DNA of 64,000 nt from an uncultured bacterium (GTDB taxonomy: Bacteria > Bacteroidota > Bacteroidia > Bacteroidales > Bacteroidaceae): the NCBI GenBank assembly GCA_905214625.1, contig CAJMMQ010000013.1, positions 10,390 through 74,389 on the forward strand, read 5' to 3'. Both the position numbers and the translations under genes were made by a program. Each line of letters begins with the position of its first letter. Position 1 is the first letter of the stretch. Below, piece by piece: positions 46,807-56,336 of the stretch. The notes beneath the pieces are model-generated. The model worked only from the letters and a program-made list of their open reading frames with translations. It did no database searches and was not told where the DNA came from.

Positions 46807-46875
46807 GTAATGTTTTTTAACATTCATGCTTTTGCAGACAGACTTACATAACTGACACGATATCAACAACTTAAC

Positions 46876-46901
46876 AAAAAACGCAAAAATTAGCGTTTTT
46901 T
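46876..46901. terminator. Bidirectional hairpin near the acyltransferase 3' end
   Basis: AAAAAACGC pairs with GCGTTTTTT around an 8-base A/T loop; downstream of the - strand acyltransferase gene. Confidence 0.55.
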
Positions 46902-47022
46902 CAGTCCAAAAGCCACATTTGCTCAGAAGACAGCCATTCTGAGAACGTCAAAATCAAAAAGTTTTCTGTTTATTTATTCCTTTTTTTACGTTTCACTGCC
47001 ACAAAAAACTTAGCATATTGCG

Positions 47023-47967
47023 TCAAACAGTGTTGTCCTTACCCAACAGCCACCGCGAAACTCCTACAATATCGAGCAGACGTGCAAGGGCGAAACATCC
47101 GCAGAGCACAAACACCACAGAAACAAACATAAAGAGAAAAGCTGTAGGGTCGAACGCAAAAACAGGGATTAAAGCTTTGGCAAAAAAAGTAAATATTGGC
47201 GAAAAAAGCAATATAACAAGAGTATGACGACCAATATAAAGAACTATCCTTCCCGGCTTGATGTATCGGCACACAAAAAGTAAAAAACTTATTACAAGCC
47301 AGGTTATGGCCATACCGGCAAAACTTGCCCTGTCAAAATTAGAGCTGTCAAAACAAAGCAACACAAGCGGCAAAGCCGTGAGTGGAGTCCTTGAAGCAAA
47401 GACCGAGAGAATGTTCAACCCGGAACGCCTGACTGCTGCTCCGGCAATAAAATATATTGCGTTTGAAAATGATATAAGCCCCACACCGTCTGTCGACAGC
47501 AACCAGCATGCAAAGGCAAAAATCAATATCGCCTCTGCCGAAGGTCTGGCAAACCGCATTATTGCATAACAAAGCGTCTCAAGCAAAATAAGAGTATGTA
47601 TAAACCAATAAGGACCTATAGGATGCAGCACCAGCTTGTCGACAAACACAGCCAAAGTAAGATTGTCTATGTGTTCCCGTATAGGCAGCAGCGATGCCAT
47701 TACAGTATATCCAGCCTCCATGACAGCATATGGCACCACAAGCCACAAAAGATAACTGCCAAAACGCCTTAACGGCTTGGACGTATTGGCAAGATAACCA
47801 GACAAGAGCAGGAAAGCAGGCATGTGGAACGTATAGACAAATTTTTTAGCAACAGGATACATGTCACCAAAATATGCAAGATGAAAGACAATCATCAGCA
47901 CTATGAAAACACATTTCAGATAATCAAGTTCGTCTATACGACCACGTTCCGTATTCATGTCCACCAT
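47023..47967 (-). CDS. Acyltransferase family 3 membrane protein
   Basis: A 314-residue inner membrane protein with about 10 helices. It opens with the family signature RIDELDYLKCVFIVLMIVFH, which contains the conserved His, followed by YTFHMPAFLLLSGYL. Acyltransferase-3 proteins O-acylate (mostly O-acetylate) surface polysaccharides or other glycans; the target is unknown. I chose ATG 47967 because a TATCTTTG promoter box lies just upstream on the - strand (47999-48006); earlier ATGs would begin before the transcript. ATG 47958 is an equal alternative. It is transcribed away from the GH43-like gene. Confidence 0.85.
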   Translation of the reverse strand: MVDMNTERGRIDELDYLKCVFIVLMIVFHLAYFGDMYPVAKKFVYTFHMPAFLLLSGYLANTSKPLRRFGSYLLWLVVPYAVMEAGYTVMASLLPIREHIDNLTLAVFVDKLVLHPIGPYWFIHTLILLETLCYAIMRFARPSAEAILIFAFACWLLSTDGVGLISFSNAIYFIAGAAVRRSGLNILSVFASRTPLTALPLVLLCFDSSNFDRASFAGMAITWLVISFLLFVCRYIKPGRIVLYIGRHTLVILLFSPIFTFFAKALIPVFAFDPTAFLFMFVSVVFVLCGCFALARLLDIVGVSRWLLGKDNTV

Positions 47968-47998
47968 AAAAAAATCAATGACTGTTAAATAGCAAATG

Positions 47999-48006
47999 CA
48001 AAGATA
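47999..48006 (-). promoter_or_regulatory. -7 box of the acyltransferase gene
   Basis: TATCTTTG on the - strand, 31 bases before the chosen ATG. Confidence 0.65.
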
Positions 48007-48182
48007 CAAATTTATCGATAAAACGCCCTTAAAAACACCCATTTACTCAACAATTACAATGTAAAGGCGTAAACAGACAATATAATCCGTACTAAAATAC
48101 AGCAACAGCCCTCTACAATACAAGTCCCAAAGAACAGTAAAAACAGTCTAAGCCAATTAAGTGCTTATTAAAATAAAAAATG

Positions 48183-48190
48183 TATCTTTG
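48183..48190 (+). promoter_or_regulatory. -7 box of the GH43-like gene
   Basis: TATCTTTG; gives a leader of about 100 bases to ATG 48296 and rules out the in-frame ATG at 48161. Confidence 0.65.
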
Positions 48191-48295
48191 CAAAACAACA
48201 TGCATTTAAGCGTAAAAGCATGGCCGGCATACTGCCACAAAAGCAGGATTTATAACGGAAACATTTTATATTATAACCTTTTGACAATTAAATTT

Positions 48296-49399
48296 ATGAC
48301 GGTAAAAAGATTTTTTTTATTATTGGCACTGACATGTGCCGCCGGCACCGCCCTGCCGCAGACAGGCAACAACAACGTCGTACAAGGAGCCGGCTATGAG
48401 CTGCGTTTAGGCAAGGCTGACAGAAAATCGGTGCTGAAGTCGGACAGCTACTACACATGGGGAGCGTCGCCGGTGAAAGGCGACGACGGAAAATATCATC
48501 TTTTCTATTCGCGCTGGAAAAAAGAATACGGCTTTCTGGCCTGGGTAACACACTCTGAGATAGCCCATGCCGTGGCCGACCGGCCTGAAGGCCCTTACAC
48601 GTTCAGCGACCTGACGCTGCCGGCACGCGGAGCGCAATACTGGGACGGACTTAACACACACAACCCTACGATACACCGCTTTAACGGCAAATACTATCTG
48701 TATTACACGGGCAACACCGGCGACGGCCGCAACATGAAGAAAAGCCTCAACCCGACACACCGCAACAACCAGCGCATAGGCGTGGCCGTGGCCGACAGCC
48801 CCTATGGCCCGTGGAAGCGCTATGACAAGCCACTGATAGACGTATCGGCAGACACAACGGCATACGACGCGCTGATGACGGCCGATCCGTCGGTAACACA
48901 AATGGCAGACGGCAAGTATCTGATGGTATACAAGGCTGTGGGCAAAAAGAAGAAAGGCACATGGGGCGGCCCGGTGGTGCATCTGTGCGCCATATCCGAC
49001 TCGCCCACCGGCCCGTTTATAAAAAATCCCAAACCGATATTCACGGCAGAAGGCTCAAGCTTCCCGGCAGAAGACCCATACATCTGGCAGCAGGACGGCA
49101 TGTATTATGCCATAGTGAAAGACATGCACGGAAGCTTCACGCAGAAAGGCCGCTCGCTGGCCCTGTTCTGCTCGGCCGACGGCGAGAACTGGAGCCCGGC
49201 AAAAAAACCGCTCGTCTCTGTTCCGGAAATAACATGGAGCGACGGAGAGACAACTAAGCTGGTGCATCTTGAGCGGCCGCAGCTGCTGATTGAGGACGGC
49301 AGGCCCGTGATGCTGTTTCTGGCGGCCGACGCCATGAGCGACTATACAGAAGACGGCAACACGTTCAACGTTCACATACCCGTTGACAACAAACGGTAA
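48296..49399 (+). CDS. GH43-like five-bladed beta-propeller glycoside hydrolase
   Basis: A 367-residue secreted protein with a signal peptide (MTVKRFFLLLALTCAAGTA). The repeated blades are visible (YYTWGASPVKGDDGKYHLFYS, HNPTIHRFNGKYYLYYTGN, ADPSVTQMADGKYLMVYK, EDPYIWQQDGMYYAIVKD), a pattern shared by GH43, GH117 and GH130 propellers. The acidic residues in GASPV/ADPSV/EDPYI fit the GH43-type layout, but the first blade has Ser-Pro where GH43 usually has Asp-Pro, so exact family and activity are uncertain. The start follows from the promoter at 48183. It stands alone between the acyltransferase and the sensor gene. Confidence 0.75.
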   Translation: MTVKRFFLLLALTCAAGTALPQTGNNNVVQGAGYELRLGKADRKSVLKSDSYYTWGASPVKGDDGKYHLFYSRWKKEYGFLAWVTHSEIAHAVADRPEGPYTFSDLTLPARGAQYWDGLNTHNPTIHRFNGKYYLYYTGNTGDGRNMKKSLNPTHRNNQRIGVAVADSPYGPWKRYDKPLIDVSADTTAYDALMTADPSVTQMADGKYLMVYKAVGKKKKGTWGGPVVHLCAISDSPTGPFIKNPKPIFTAEGSSFPAEDPYIWQQDGMYYAIVKDMHGSFTQKGRSLALFCSADGENWSPAKKPLVSVPEITWSDGETTKLVHLERPQLLIEDGRPVMLFLAADAMSDYTEDGNTFNVHIPVDNKR

Positions 49400-49471
49400 C
49401 AATACTACACCCGACTGACAGGTAAAGGAAAAAACTTTTACCATTTTATTCGGAATTATAAAAATAAAACG

Positions 49472-49479
49472 TATCTTTG
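49472..49479 (+). promoter_or_regulatory. -7 box of the hybrid sensor gene
   Basis: TATCTTTG, leaving a leader of about 130 bases to ATG 49619. The leader contains GGAGC-AAAGAGAC-GCTCC near 49495 and other GC-rich pairing. Confidence 0.65.
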
Positions 49480-49618
49480 CACATGAACGCGCCGGAGCAA
49501 AGAGACGCTCCGCCAACGTGCAGGCACGGTTACGGGTCTTACTATTTACGCCTAAAGGCCTCCGGCTCCTCACGGCGCAGCAAACAAACATTCTGAGTCT
49601 ATTGTATTTTACTGAATT

Positions 49619-52600
49619 ATGAAAAACTTTTTGCGCCTGATACTTATTCTTATATTATATACGTCAGCAGCAGCGGCACAGCCCGGCATGATAGTTGAAC
49701 ACTACACGAAGGAGAACGGGCTGCCGAGCAACACCGTATATTGCGCACAGAAAGACAGCGACGGATTTGTGTGGTTCGGCACATGGCACGGCCTGTGCTC
49801 GTTCGACGGCACTACATTCACACCCTTCATAACGCGCACCAACCACAGGTCGGACATGCCTCCGCGCAAAGTGCGCAACATAATAAGCGACAAGGACGGC
49901 TATCTGTGGATACGCAACACGGACAACCATCTGTATATGTTCAACAAATACGACGAAACATACCACGACATATACAACGAGCTTAAAAAACAGGCCCGCA
50001 ACGTGCAGGTGATAAAGATACAGGCCATGGACAACGGCCACATGCTGGTGCTTACACGCAACAAAGACGTGTTTGAGGCATACGTTAACGGCGACAAGAA
50101 GATAGATGTAAGAAAGATATTCGACTCAAGCCGCCACATAGACCCAAGCACCATGAAGCTGAAGACCAACATACTGGGCGAGAACAAAGACTATGTTTAC
50201 TGGATAAGCCGAAGTCTGGTTTTAAACATCGTTACAAAGAAAAACGGCGGCGCGCTGCTGAGCCGGATTAACAGCGACAGAAACTTTACGTGCTTCAAGA
50301 AGAAAAAGCAATATATATGCGCAGGAACGGCCAACGGCGGCATGTACATAATAAACACCGACAACGGAAAAACCGACTACTACAGGTTTAACGGTATGCG
50401 GTCGCCCGTGTCGAGCATAAACATAATGGACGGCAAGGTGTTCTTCACCACACAATCAGGCCTCTTCTCATTTGCTCGGAACACATCGCCGAAGCTGATA
50501 ACATCACAGGCGTCAGGCATAACACAGTCCTTCACCGACAAATACAACAAGCTGTGGCTGTGTTCAGACAGAGGACTCCTTATATGCCACGACCCCAAGA
50601 CGGCAGCGTCGCAGACGTTCACCATGCCGTCTGACAGCCTGTTTGCCGAAATGAAATTCAGAGACACCGGCATAAACGGCCTGTTCATACTGATGCGCAA
50701 CGGCGAGGTGTGGCGATACAACCACCAGACCAGGATGATACAGAACATAAACCGCCAGAAAGAGTTCAGCAACTATGTTGCCGAGCCCCACTTCTTTGAC
50801 ATAGACATCGACCCCAACGGCATCTTATGGCTGTCGTCAACGAGCAGCGGAGTGTATAAGGTGTGTTTTCCCCGATACAACTTTAAGTTTATGTTTCCAA
50901 ACATGCTGATGAGCGGAAACGACAACAACGGCATACGTGCCGTCTATCAGGCGCGCAACGGCGACCTGTGGATAGGCACGCGTAAGGGCGAGCTGTTCTG
51001 CATGGACCTGAAGACAAAGAACATTAAGCGCAAATTCAGCAACAACGAGATAGGCCCCGTTTACCACATAATGGAAGACAAGAACGGCAACTACTGGTTC
51101 TCCACCAAAGGTGCCGGACTGATAAAGGCCACGCCCGACGCCATGGCGCCGCAGGGACTGCGCATAACACGCTACACCAACAGGTGCGGCGACCGCAACT
51201 CGCTGAGCAGCAACCGGGTGTACTACACATATCAGGACAGCCGCGGACGCATCTGGGTATGCACGTTCTACGGCGGACTTAACCTCATAGAGGAAAGGGG
51301 CGGAAAGGTTGTGTTCAGAAACAAGCGCAACGGCTTTAGCCAATATCCGCGCTACGAGCTATACACCGACGTGCGCTCTATTACAGAAGACCGCAACGGA
51401 CGGATGTGGGTAGGCACAACGGACGGACTGATGTCGTTCGACGGAAAATTCAAAAAGCCGTCGGACATAAAGTTTGAAACCTACCGCGAAAGCCATAAGT
51501 CGGGAGTAACCGACAACGATATCTTCACGATGTATAAAGACCACAAGGGATATATCTGGATGGGCATATTCGGCAGCGGCCTCAACAAGATAGAATATTA
51601 TGACGAAAAGAAACGGAAGCCGGTGCTGAAGACATACATGATAAACGAGAAACAGGGCGGCGACGTAATTTCGTCTATCGTTGAGGATAAGAGCCACTGC
51701 CTGTGGGTGTGCACCGAAAACGGACTGGCAAGCATGAAGCAAGGCTCGTCGTTCCTGAAGAGCTACGACAGGTTTGCAGGATTTCCTGACGTGAACATAG
51801 AAGACAACACGTCGATATGCCTGCACAACGGCACAATACTTATAGGCAGCCGTCAGGGCCTGCTGTCGTTCGACCCGGAGGCGGTGAGAAACGACAACGA
51901 CATAAAATACAACACCTTCATAACCGACTTTAAGGTGGTTAACCGCGAGCTGTGGGACTTCAACCCGCCAATATTCGAAGGTTCGCTGAAATATGCCGAC
52001 AAGATTGTACTCGACTACGACCAGTCGACATTCACCATAGAGTTTTCAGCACCGTATTATGCCGACAACACCCTCATACCATACACCTACATCCTTGACG
52101 GATACGAAGATCAATGGCACAACAACGGCACAAACCGCATTGCATCGTATGCCAACGTGCCACCGGGACACTACAAGTTCAGGGTGAAGGTTAACGACAA
52201 CAACTCGCCCGAACGCGTGATAGAGATAATAATCAGTCCGCCGTGGTGGGCAACATGGTGGGCCTACACAATATACACAATACTGGCGCTGCTGGCCCTC
52301 TACGGAGCGCTGCGCCTGGTGATGTACATGATAAAGATGCGCAACGAGGTGTATATCAACGACCGCCTGGCCGAACTGAAGATTCGCTTCTTCACCAACG
52401 TGAGCCACGAGCTGCGCACGCCGCTGTCGCTGATAAAAGGCCCGATAGACGAGCTGAAGAACACCGAGAAGCTTAGCCCCACGGGCAAGGAATATATAAG
52501 CCTGATCGACCGCAACGCGCGCAAGATGCTGCAGCTGGTAAACCAGATTCTTGACTTCCGCAAGATTCAGAACGGCAAAATGAAGATGCACGTGTCGTAT

Positions 52601-53980
52601 GTCGACCTCAACAGCATGATAGAGCAGCTGATGCAGGAGTTCAGGATGCATGCCGAAGAGCGCGACATAGCCTTCGTGTTCGAGAAGGCCGAAGAGCATG
52701 TGATGATATGGTGCGACGCCGAGAAAATAGCCATCGTGCTGAACAATCTGCTGAGCAACGCATTTAAATACACCAACGAGGGCGGCAAGATATGCATTGC
52801 GCTGGAACACGACTACGACAGGCACATGTGCACGATAAGAGTGGAAGACGACGGAGCCGGCATACCTAAATCGCAGCTTGAGGTGATATTTGAGCGATTC
52901 TCGCAGGCCAGCAACAAGACATCAGACGACGGCGTGTATGCCGGAACAGGCATAGGGCTGTCACTGTCGAGGGAATACGTTAACATGCATCACGGCCGCA
53001 TATGGGCCGAAAACATCGACGGCGGCAAAGGCGTGGTGTTCTCGGTTGAGCTGCCTACCGGACGCGAGCACTTCGACGAGAAAGACATAGAGATATACTT
53101 CGACGACAATACAGCAGGCAGCAACTCCTCTGACGAAGGCGAAACGGAACAGAGCGTACAGGAACAGAAACCGGAGGAGCCACAGGGCGACCTGCCGACG
53201 ATAATGCTCATAGAGGACAACATAGACATGTGCCGCATGCTCCAGCTACAGCTGCGCAGCAACAAATACAACGTGTTTACGGCACACGACGGCGAGGAAG
53301 GGCTGAAAAAAATTTATCAGCACCACCCCGACATAATTATAACAGACCTGATGATGCCGGGCATGGACGGCATGGAGCTGCTGAGAGCCGTTAGACAAGA
53401 CTTTAACATAAGCCACATACCCGTGATAGTGCTTACGGCAAAGAACACCGAGGAAGACAAGCTGACATCTATAAAGAGCGGTGCCAACGCCTTTATAACA
53501 AAGCCTTTCAGCAGCAGTCATCTCATGGCAAGGATAAACCAGCTGCTTGAGGAGCAGCGCATATTCCAGCGTAAAATGGTGGTGCAGACCACCGTGGAGA
53601 GCACGACGGAAGGAGGAAACGACGAATATGAGCAGCATCTGGTGAAGAAAGACATCGAGTTTGTGCACAAGATTCATGAGATTATTGAGGAAAACCTCAA
53701 CGCCAACGACTTCAACATCGACACCATAGCCGGCACAATAGGACTTAGCCGCTCGGCTTTCTTCAAGAAGCTGAAGAGCCTCACAGGCTTTGCCCCCGTA
53801 GACCTCGTAAAGGAAATAAGGCTCAACAAGGCTGCGCGCCTCATAGAGACAACCGACGACAGCATAACAGAGATAGCCTACTCGGTAGGCTTCCGCGACG
53901 CCGGCTACTTCGGTAAGTGCTTCCGCAAGAAATACGACATGACACCAAAGGAATACAGGGCCGAAAAAAGGCAGGGATAA
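49619..53980 (+). CDS. Hybrid two-component system sensor/regulator (HTCS)
   Basis: A 1453-residue one-protein signalling system. The signal peptide is followed by periplasmic Reg_prop propeller repeats (about 25-790, many WIGT/WVGT-type blades such as LWIGTRKGELFC) and a Y_Y_Y domain (795-865). A membrane span (about 876-900) is followed by HisKA with His930 in FTNVSHELRTP, an HATPase domain (about 1030-1150, NLLSNAFKYTNEGG), a receiver with Asp1243 in IIITDLMMPG and a C-terminal AraC HTH (1355-1450, IAGTIGLSRSAFFKKL). HTCS proteins sense an oligosaccharide in the periplasm and activate nearby SusCD genes; the likely target is the unit starting at 54676 or 56337. All phosphotransfer residues are present. 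Confidence 0.95.
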   Translation: MKNFLRLILILILYTSAAAAQPGMIVEHYTKENGLPSNTVYCAQKDSDGFVWFGTWHGLCSFDGTTFTPFITRTNHRSDMPPRKVRNIISDKDGYLWIRNTDNHLYMFNKYDETYHDIYNELKKQARNVQVIKIQAMDNGHMLVLTRNKDVFEAYVNGDKKIDVRKIFDSSRHIDPSTMKLKTNILGENKDYVYWISRSLVLNIVTKKNGGALLSRINSDRNFTCFKKKKQYICAGTANGGMYIINTDNGKTDYYRFNGMRSPVSSINIMDGKVFFTTQSGLFSFARNTSPKLITSQASGITQSFTDKYNKLWLCSDRGLLICHDPKTAASQTFTMPSDSLFAEMKFRDTGINGLFILMRNGEVWRYNHQTRMIQNINRQKEFSNYVAEPHFFDIDIDPNGILWLSSTSSGVYKVCFPRYNFKFMFPNMLMSGNDNNGIRAVYQARNGDLWIGTRKGELFCMDLKTKNIKRKFSNNEIGPVYHIMEDKNGNYWFSTKGAGLIKATPDAMAPQGLRITRYTNRCGDRNSLSSNRVYYTYQDSRGRIWVCTFYGGLNLIEERGGKVVFRNKRNGFSQYPRYELYTDVRSITEDRNGRMWVGTTDGLMSFDGKFKKPSDIKFETYRESHKSGVTDNDIFTMYKDHKGYIWMGIFGSGLNKIEYYDEKKRKPVLKTYMINEKQGGDVISSIVEDKSHCLWVCTENGLASMKQGSSFLKSYDRFAGFPDVNIEDNTSICLHNGTILIGSRQGLLSFDPEAVRNDNDIKYNTFITDFKVVNRELWDFNPPIFEGSLKYADKIVLDYDQSTFTIEFSAPYYADNTLIPYTYILDGYEDQWHNNGTNRIASYANVPPGHYKFRVKVNDNNSPERVIEIIISPPWWATWWAYTIYTILALLALYGALRLVMYMIKMRNEVYINDRLAELKIRFFTNVSHELRTPLSLIKGPIDELKNTEKLSPTGKEYISLIDRNARKMLQLVNQILDFRKIQNGKMKMHVSYVDLNSMIEQLMQEFRMHAEERDIAFVFEKAEEHVMIWCDAEKIAIVLNNLLSNAFKYTNEGGKICIALEHDYDRHMCTIRVEDDGAGIPKSQLEVIFERFSQASNKTSDDGVYAGTGIGLSLSREYVNMHHGRIWAENIDGGKGVVFSVELPTGREHFDEKDIEIYFDDNTAGSNSSDEGETEQSVQEQKPEEPQGDLPTIMLIEDNIDMCRMLQLQLRSNKYNVFTAHDGEEGLKKIYQHHPDIIITDLMMPGMDGMELLRAVRQDFNISHIPVIVLTAKNTEEDKLTSIKSGANAFITKPFSSSHLMARINQLLEEQRIFQRKMVVQTTVESTTEGGNDEYEQHLVKKDIEFVHKIHEIIEENLNANDFNIDTIAGTIGLSRSAFFKKLKSLTGFAPVDLVKEIRLNKAARLIETTDDSITEIAYSVGFRDAGYFGKCFRKKYDMTPKEYRAEKRQG

Positions 53981-54675
53981 AGAACACCGCACAGGCCGAA
54001 ACGCGTGGTCAAACAGCCGCAAATACGCTGTTTACATTCTGCGGCCCGCGACGTCTTTGCAACACCCAGATTAAGGCGCAGCGCGGCATATACATATTTG
54101 CACGGTCAGCGTAACACCTCATTATATATATCAGTTCAGCACGCAATGCGGTGGAACAGAAACAAAAAGAACGGGACATAGGCTAAGCCCCAAACCCATA
54201 ACCCCAAATCGGGCATCAGACCGCATATAGTTTTATCAATTTTGTGTATTCATGCTTTCATCCGTCTTTTTATTTCCTATTGGCACAAGGTGCTAAGATC
54301 AATTAAAAATTAAAAGTTAAAAGCTAAAAACGCCTCCGGAAGTGAAAAGCAGGTGCAGAGAGCAATGAAAAATTAAAAACGAAATCCAAATGCTGATTAA
54401 GGGAAGAGTGAAGAAACGTTGTTCGGCGTAGCCAATTATGAATTATCAAATGTGGTTTAGCGTTAACCAATTATGAATTATGAATTATGAATTAAAATCA
54501 GACGAAAATCCGCTCTATATAAAGCAAAAATCCAAGCTGAATAGTAATGCGATTTAGTATAATTACATTCGAGTTAAAATTAGTTAACATCATTTTCACT
54601 TTTGATTACAAAACAGATTAAGAAACGTTTAAATAAAAAACATCAGAAAATATATTAACTTAATAAAAATAGCTT
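53981..54675. other. Gene-free stretch with short tandem repeats
   Basis: Holds TAAAAATTAAAAGTTAAAAGC-type repeats (about 54302-54330) and an AATTATG/GAATTATGAATT tract (54431-54494). The last 130 bases are A/T-rich leader for the next gene. No gene or clear promoter seen; a regulator site for the HTCS is expected here but not recognisable. Confidence 0.55.
54431..54494. repeat. AATTATG tandem repeat tract
   Basis: Several units of ATTATGA(A), three of them in direct tandem at about 54470-54494. Confidence 0.75.
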
Positions 54676-55641
54676 ATGAAGAAAATTTTTACTTTAGCTG
54701 CAGTAGCAGTTGCTGCAATCAGCGCAAACGCACAGACAGAATCATGGTATGTGAACAACAGCGACGGAACGCTCAAAGCTGAATACGTTGCAAATTCAGA
54801 CCCAAATGCAATGTCTGTCGTAACATTCTCTACTGAAAACGTTGAGGGAACTCATACATCAGGCCCTATCGCAGGATATGTTGACGGTGAGACAACTCCG
54901 CTTGAGGCAAAAGTAGACAACTCTTGGGGTGGAATACAGAAAAAAGCCCTCAGCTCTGACGGTTCTGTTGCAGAATTCTACTATGTTCAGGGTAAAGGAA
55001 ACCCTGTTAATATAGATAAGGTTACATGGGAAGAAATCGTTACAGACGATGTACCTACTGGTGTTTACAGAGCATATTGGAATGATGCATATTATAACCC
55101 GGACGGAACAGCCGGACTTCCTACAAACGGTACATATGTAACACTTACTCCGAAAGCCGAAGGCCAGTTAAAAGTTGCAGTCTGGATTAACAAGGGCAAC
55201 AGAGATGTATATGTTGTAAAGAAAAGCGATGCCAAGGCTTTGGCACTTGGAACAGACGTTGTAATATCTGGATATGTAAACGGAACAAACTGGGATGTAG
55301 AAGAAGAAAGCCCGCTGAAAGGCTACCCAATGTATCAGGAATCAATCGCAACAAAGGGAACTGAAGGCACTGACGCTTACGTAATTGGCGGAGGCAACCA
55401 GGCTTGCTGGGTATATCTTACATTCACAGCTGCAGCAAACGAGACATATTATGTTTTCAACAAGAACACACAGATAGGTTTCGGCGGTTTCGAGTTTACA
55501 AGCGGCTCAACAGGCATCAGCGAAATCACAACAACTGTTGACAATGCCAACGCTCCTGTTTACAACCTCGCCGGCCAGCGCGTAAGCAAAGACGCAAAAG
55601 GCATACTGATACAGAACGGCAAGAAGTTCATCAGAAAATAA
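54676..55641 (+). CDS. Secreted protein with Prevotella-type C-terminal motif, function unknown
   Basis: A 321-residue protein with a signal peptide (MKKIFTLAAVAVAAISANAQ). The body is beta-rich with two halves, the second (about 125-290) resembling a carbohydrate-binding jelly roll (RAYWNDAYYNPDGTAG, CWVYLTFTAAANETYYVFN). It ends NLAGQRVSKDAKGILIQNG then KKFIRK, a tail shared by many Prevotellaceae secreted proteins that recalls the type IX secretion sorting domain. No enzyme motif is visible. It lies between the sensor gene and the SusCD genes and ends at its own terminator, so a glycan-binding role is a guess from context. Confidence 0.75.
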   Translation: MKKIFTLAAVAVAAISANAQTESWYVNNSDGTLKAEYVANSDPNAMSVVTFSTENVEGTHTSGPIAGYVDGETTPLEAKVDNSWGGIQKKALSSDGSVAEFYYVQGKGNPVNIDKVTWEEIVTDDVPTGVYRAYWNDAYYNPDGTAGLPTNGTYVTLTPKAEGQLKVAVWINKGNRDVYVVKKSDAKALALGTDVVISGYVNGTNWDVEEESPLKGYPMYQESIATKGTEGTDAYVIGGGNQACWVYLTFTAAANETYYVFNKNTQIGFGGFEFTSGSTGISEITTTVDNANAPVYNLAGQRVSKDAKGILIQNGKKFIRK

Positions 55642-56336
55642 TAATCAGCAAGAAATCTTATAACGTACAAACGTACGTAAAGAAATAAACATCTTTTATA
55701 CATAACACGATAATCCCCCTCCAAACATCGGATTTGTAGGGGGATTTTAAATATACTTCAGTTAACCGTTTAACACAAATCTTTTGTCAGGCTTTAATAC
55801 ATAACCTATTTTTATTTCATACAGGCAATTAAGCAGAACACCTGAACACTGAACGTTTGCAAGTGTTTGCCGACAGGACAAAGCATGACAACGACAATGC
55901 AAGCGATAAGGTTGGCCTAACGGCTTTTGGGGATTAAGCATAATAATAACACACTACGCAATATAACTAAACCGACCGGAAAACATTATATACACAAATA
56001 AACAGTAAATACCAGAAAAACAATAATCAGTTTTGTCCTGACTGAAAATATACCAGCCATTATAAAATAGAATTTCTACAACAAGATTAAGCCCAGAATC
56101 CTAATGCTATTTGGGTTAAACACGACGGATCGATAATTTAAAATAGAAAAATAATATAGCCATAGGTTTAATCAGAAGCTTTGTTTTTATTTTTTATTAT
56201 ATTTTGATTACATTTTTCTAATGTCTACGTCAAACATTTATAAAGGAGAAAATGTGCCCTTTAGGCAACAGGGCAAAATCATACTTGAAAAAACATTTAA
56301 TTCAATAATTGTATAACATTTAACAAAAGTCATTTT
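55642..56336. other. Gene-free stretch ahead of the DUF4957/SusCD operon
   Basis: Begins with the terminator at 55712-55750 and continues as A/T-rich sequence with no gene. The HTCS would be expected to bind here, but I see no repeat convincing enough to call. Confidence 0.5.
55712..55750 (+). terminator. Intrinsic terminator after the secreted-protein gene
   Basis: AATCCCCCT (55712-55720) pairs with AGGGGGATT (55738-55746) around a 17-base loop, followed by TTAAAT. Confidence 0.8.

Larger units (their letters stand above)
46217..47022. other. Long gene-free stretch between convergent genes
   Basis: Contains a structured GC-rich 3' region (46254-46320), the AAAAGTGGCCC element copy C (46758-46806), and AAAAAACGC-(8)-GCGTTTTTT (46876-46901), which can terminate in both directions. 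The open frames here show no recognisable protein. Confidence 0.6.

Noticed and set aside
48161..48295. Upstream ATG for the GH43-like gene
   Set aside because: It precedes the TATCTTTG box at 48183; a proper signal peptide begins at 48296.
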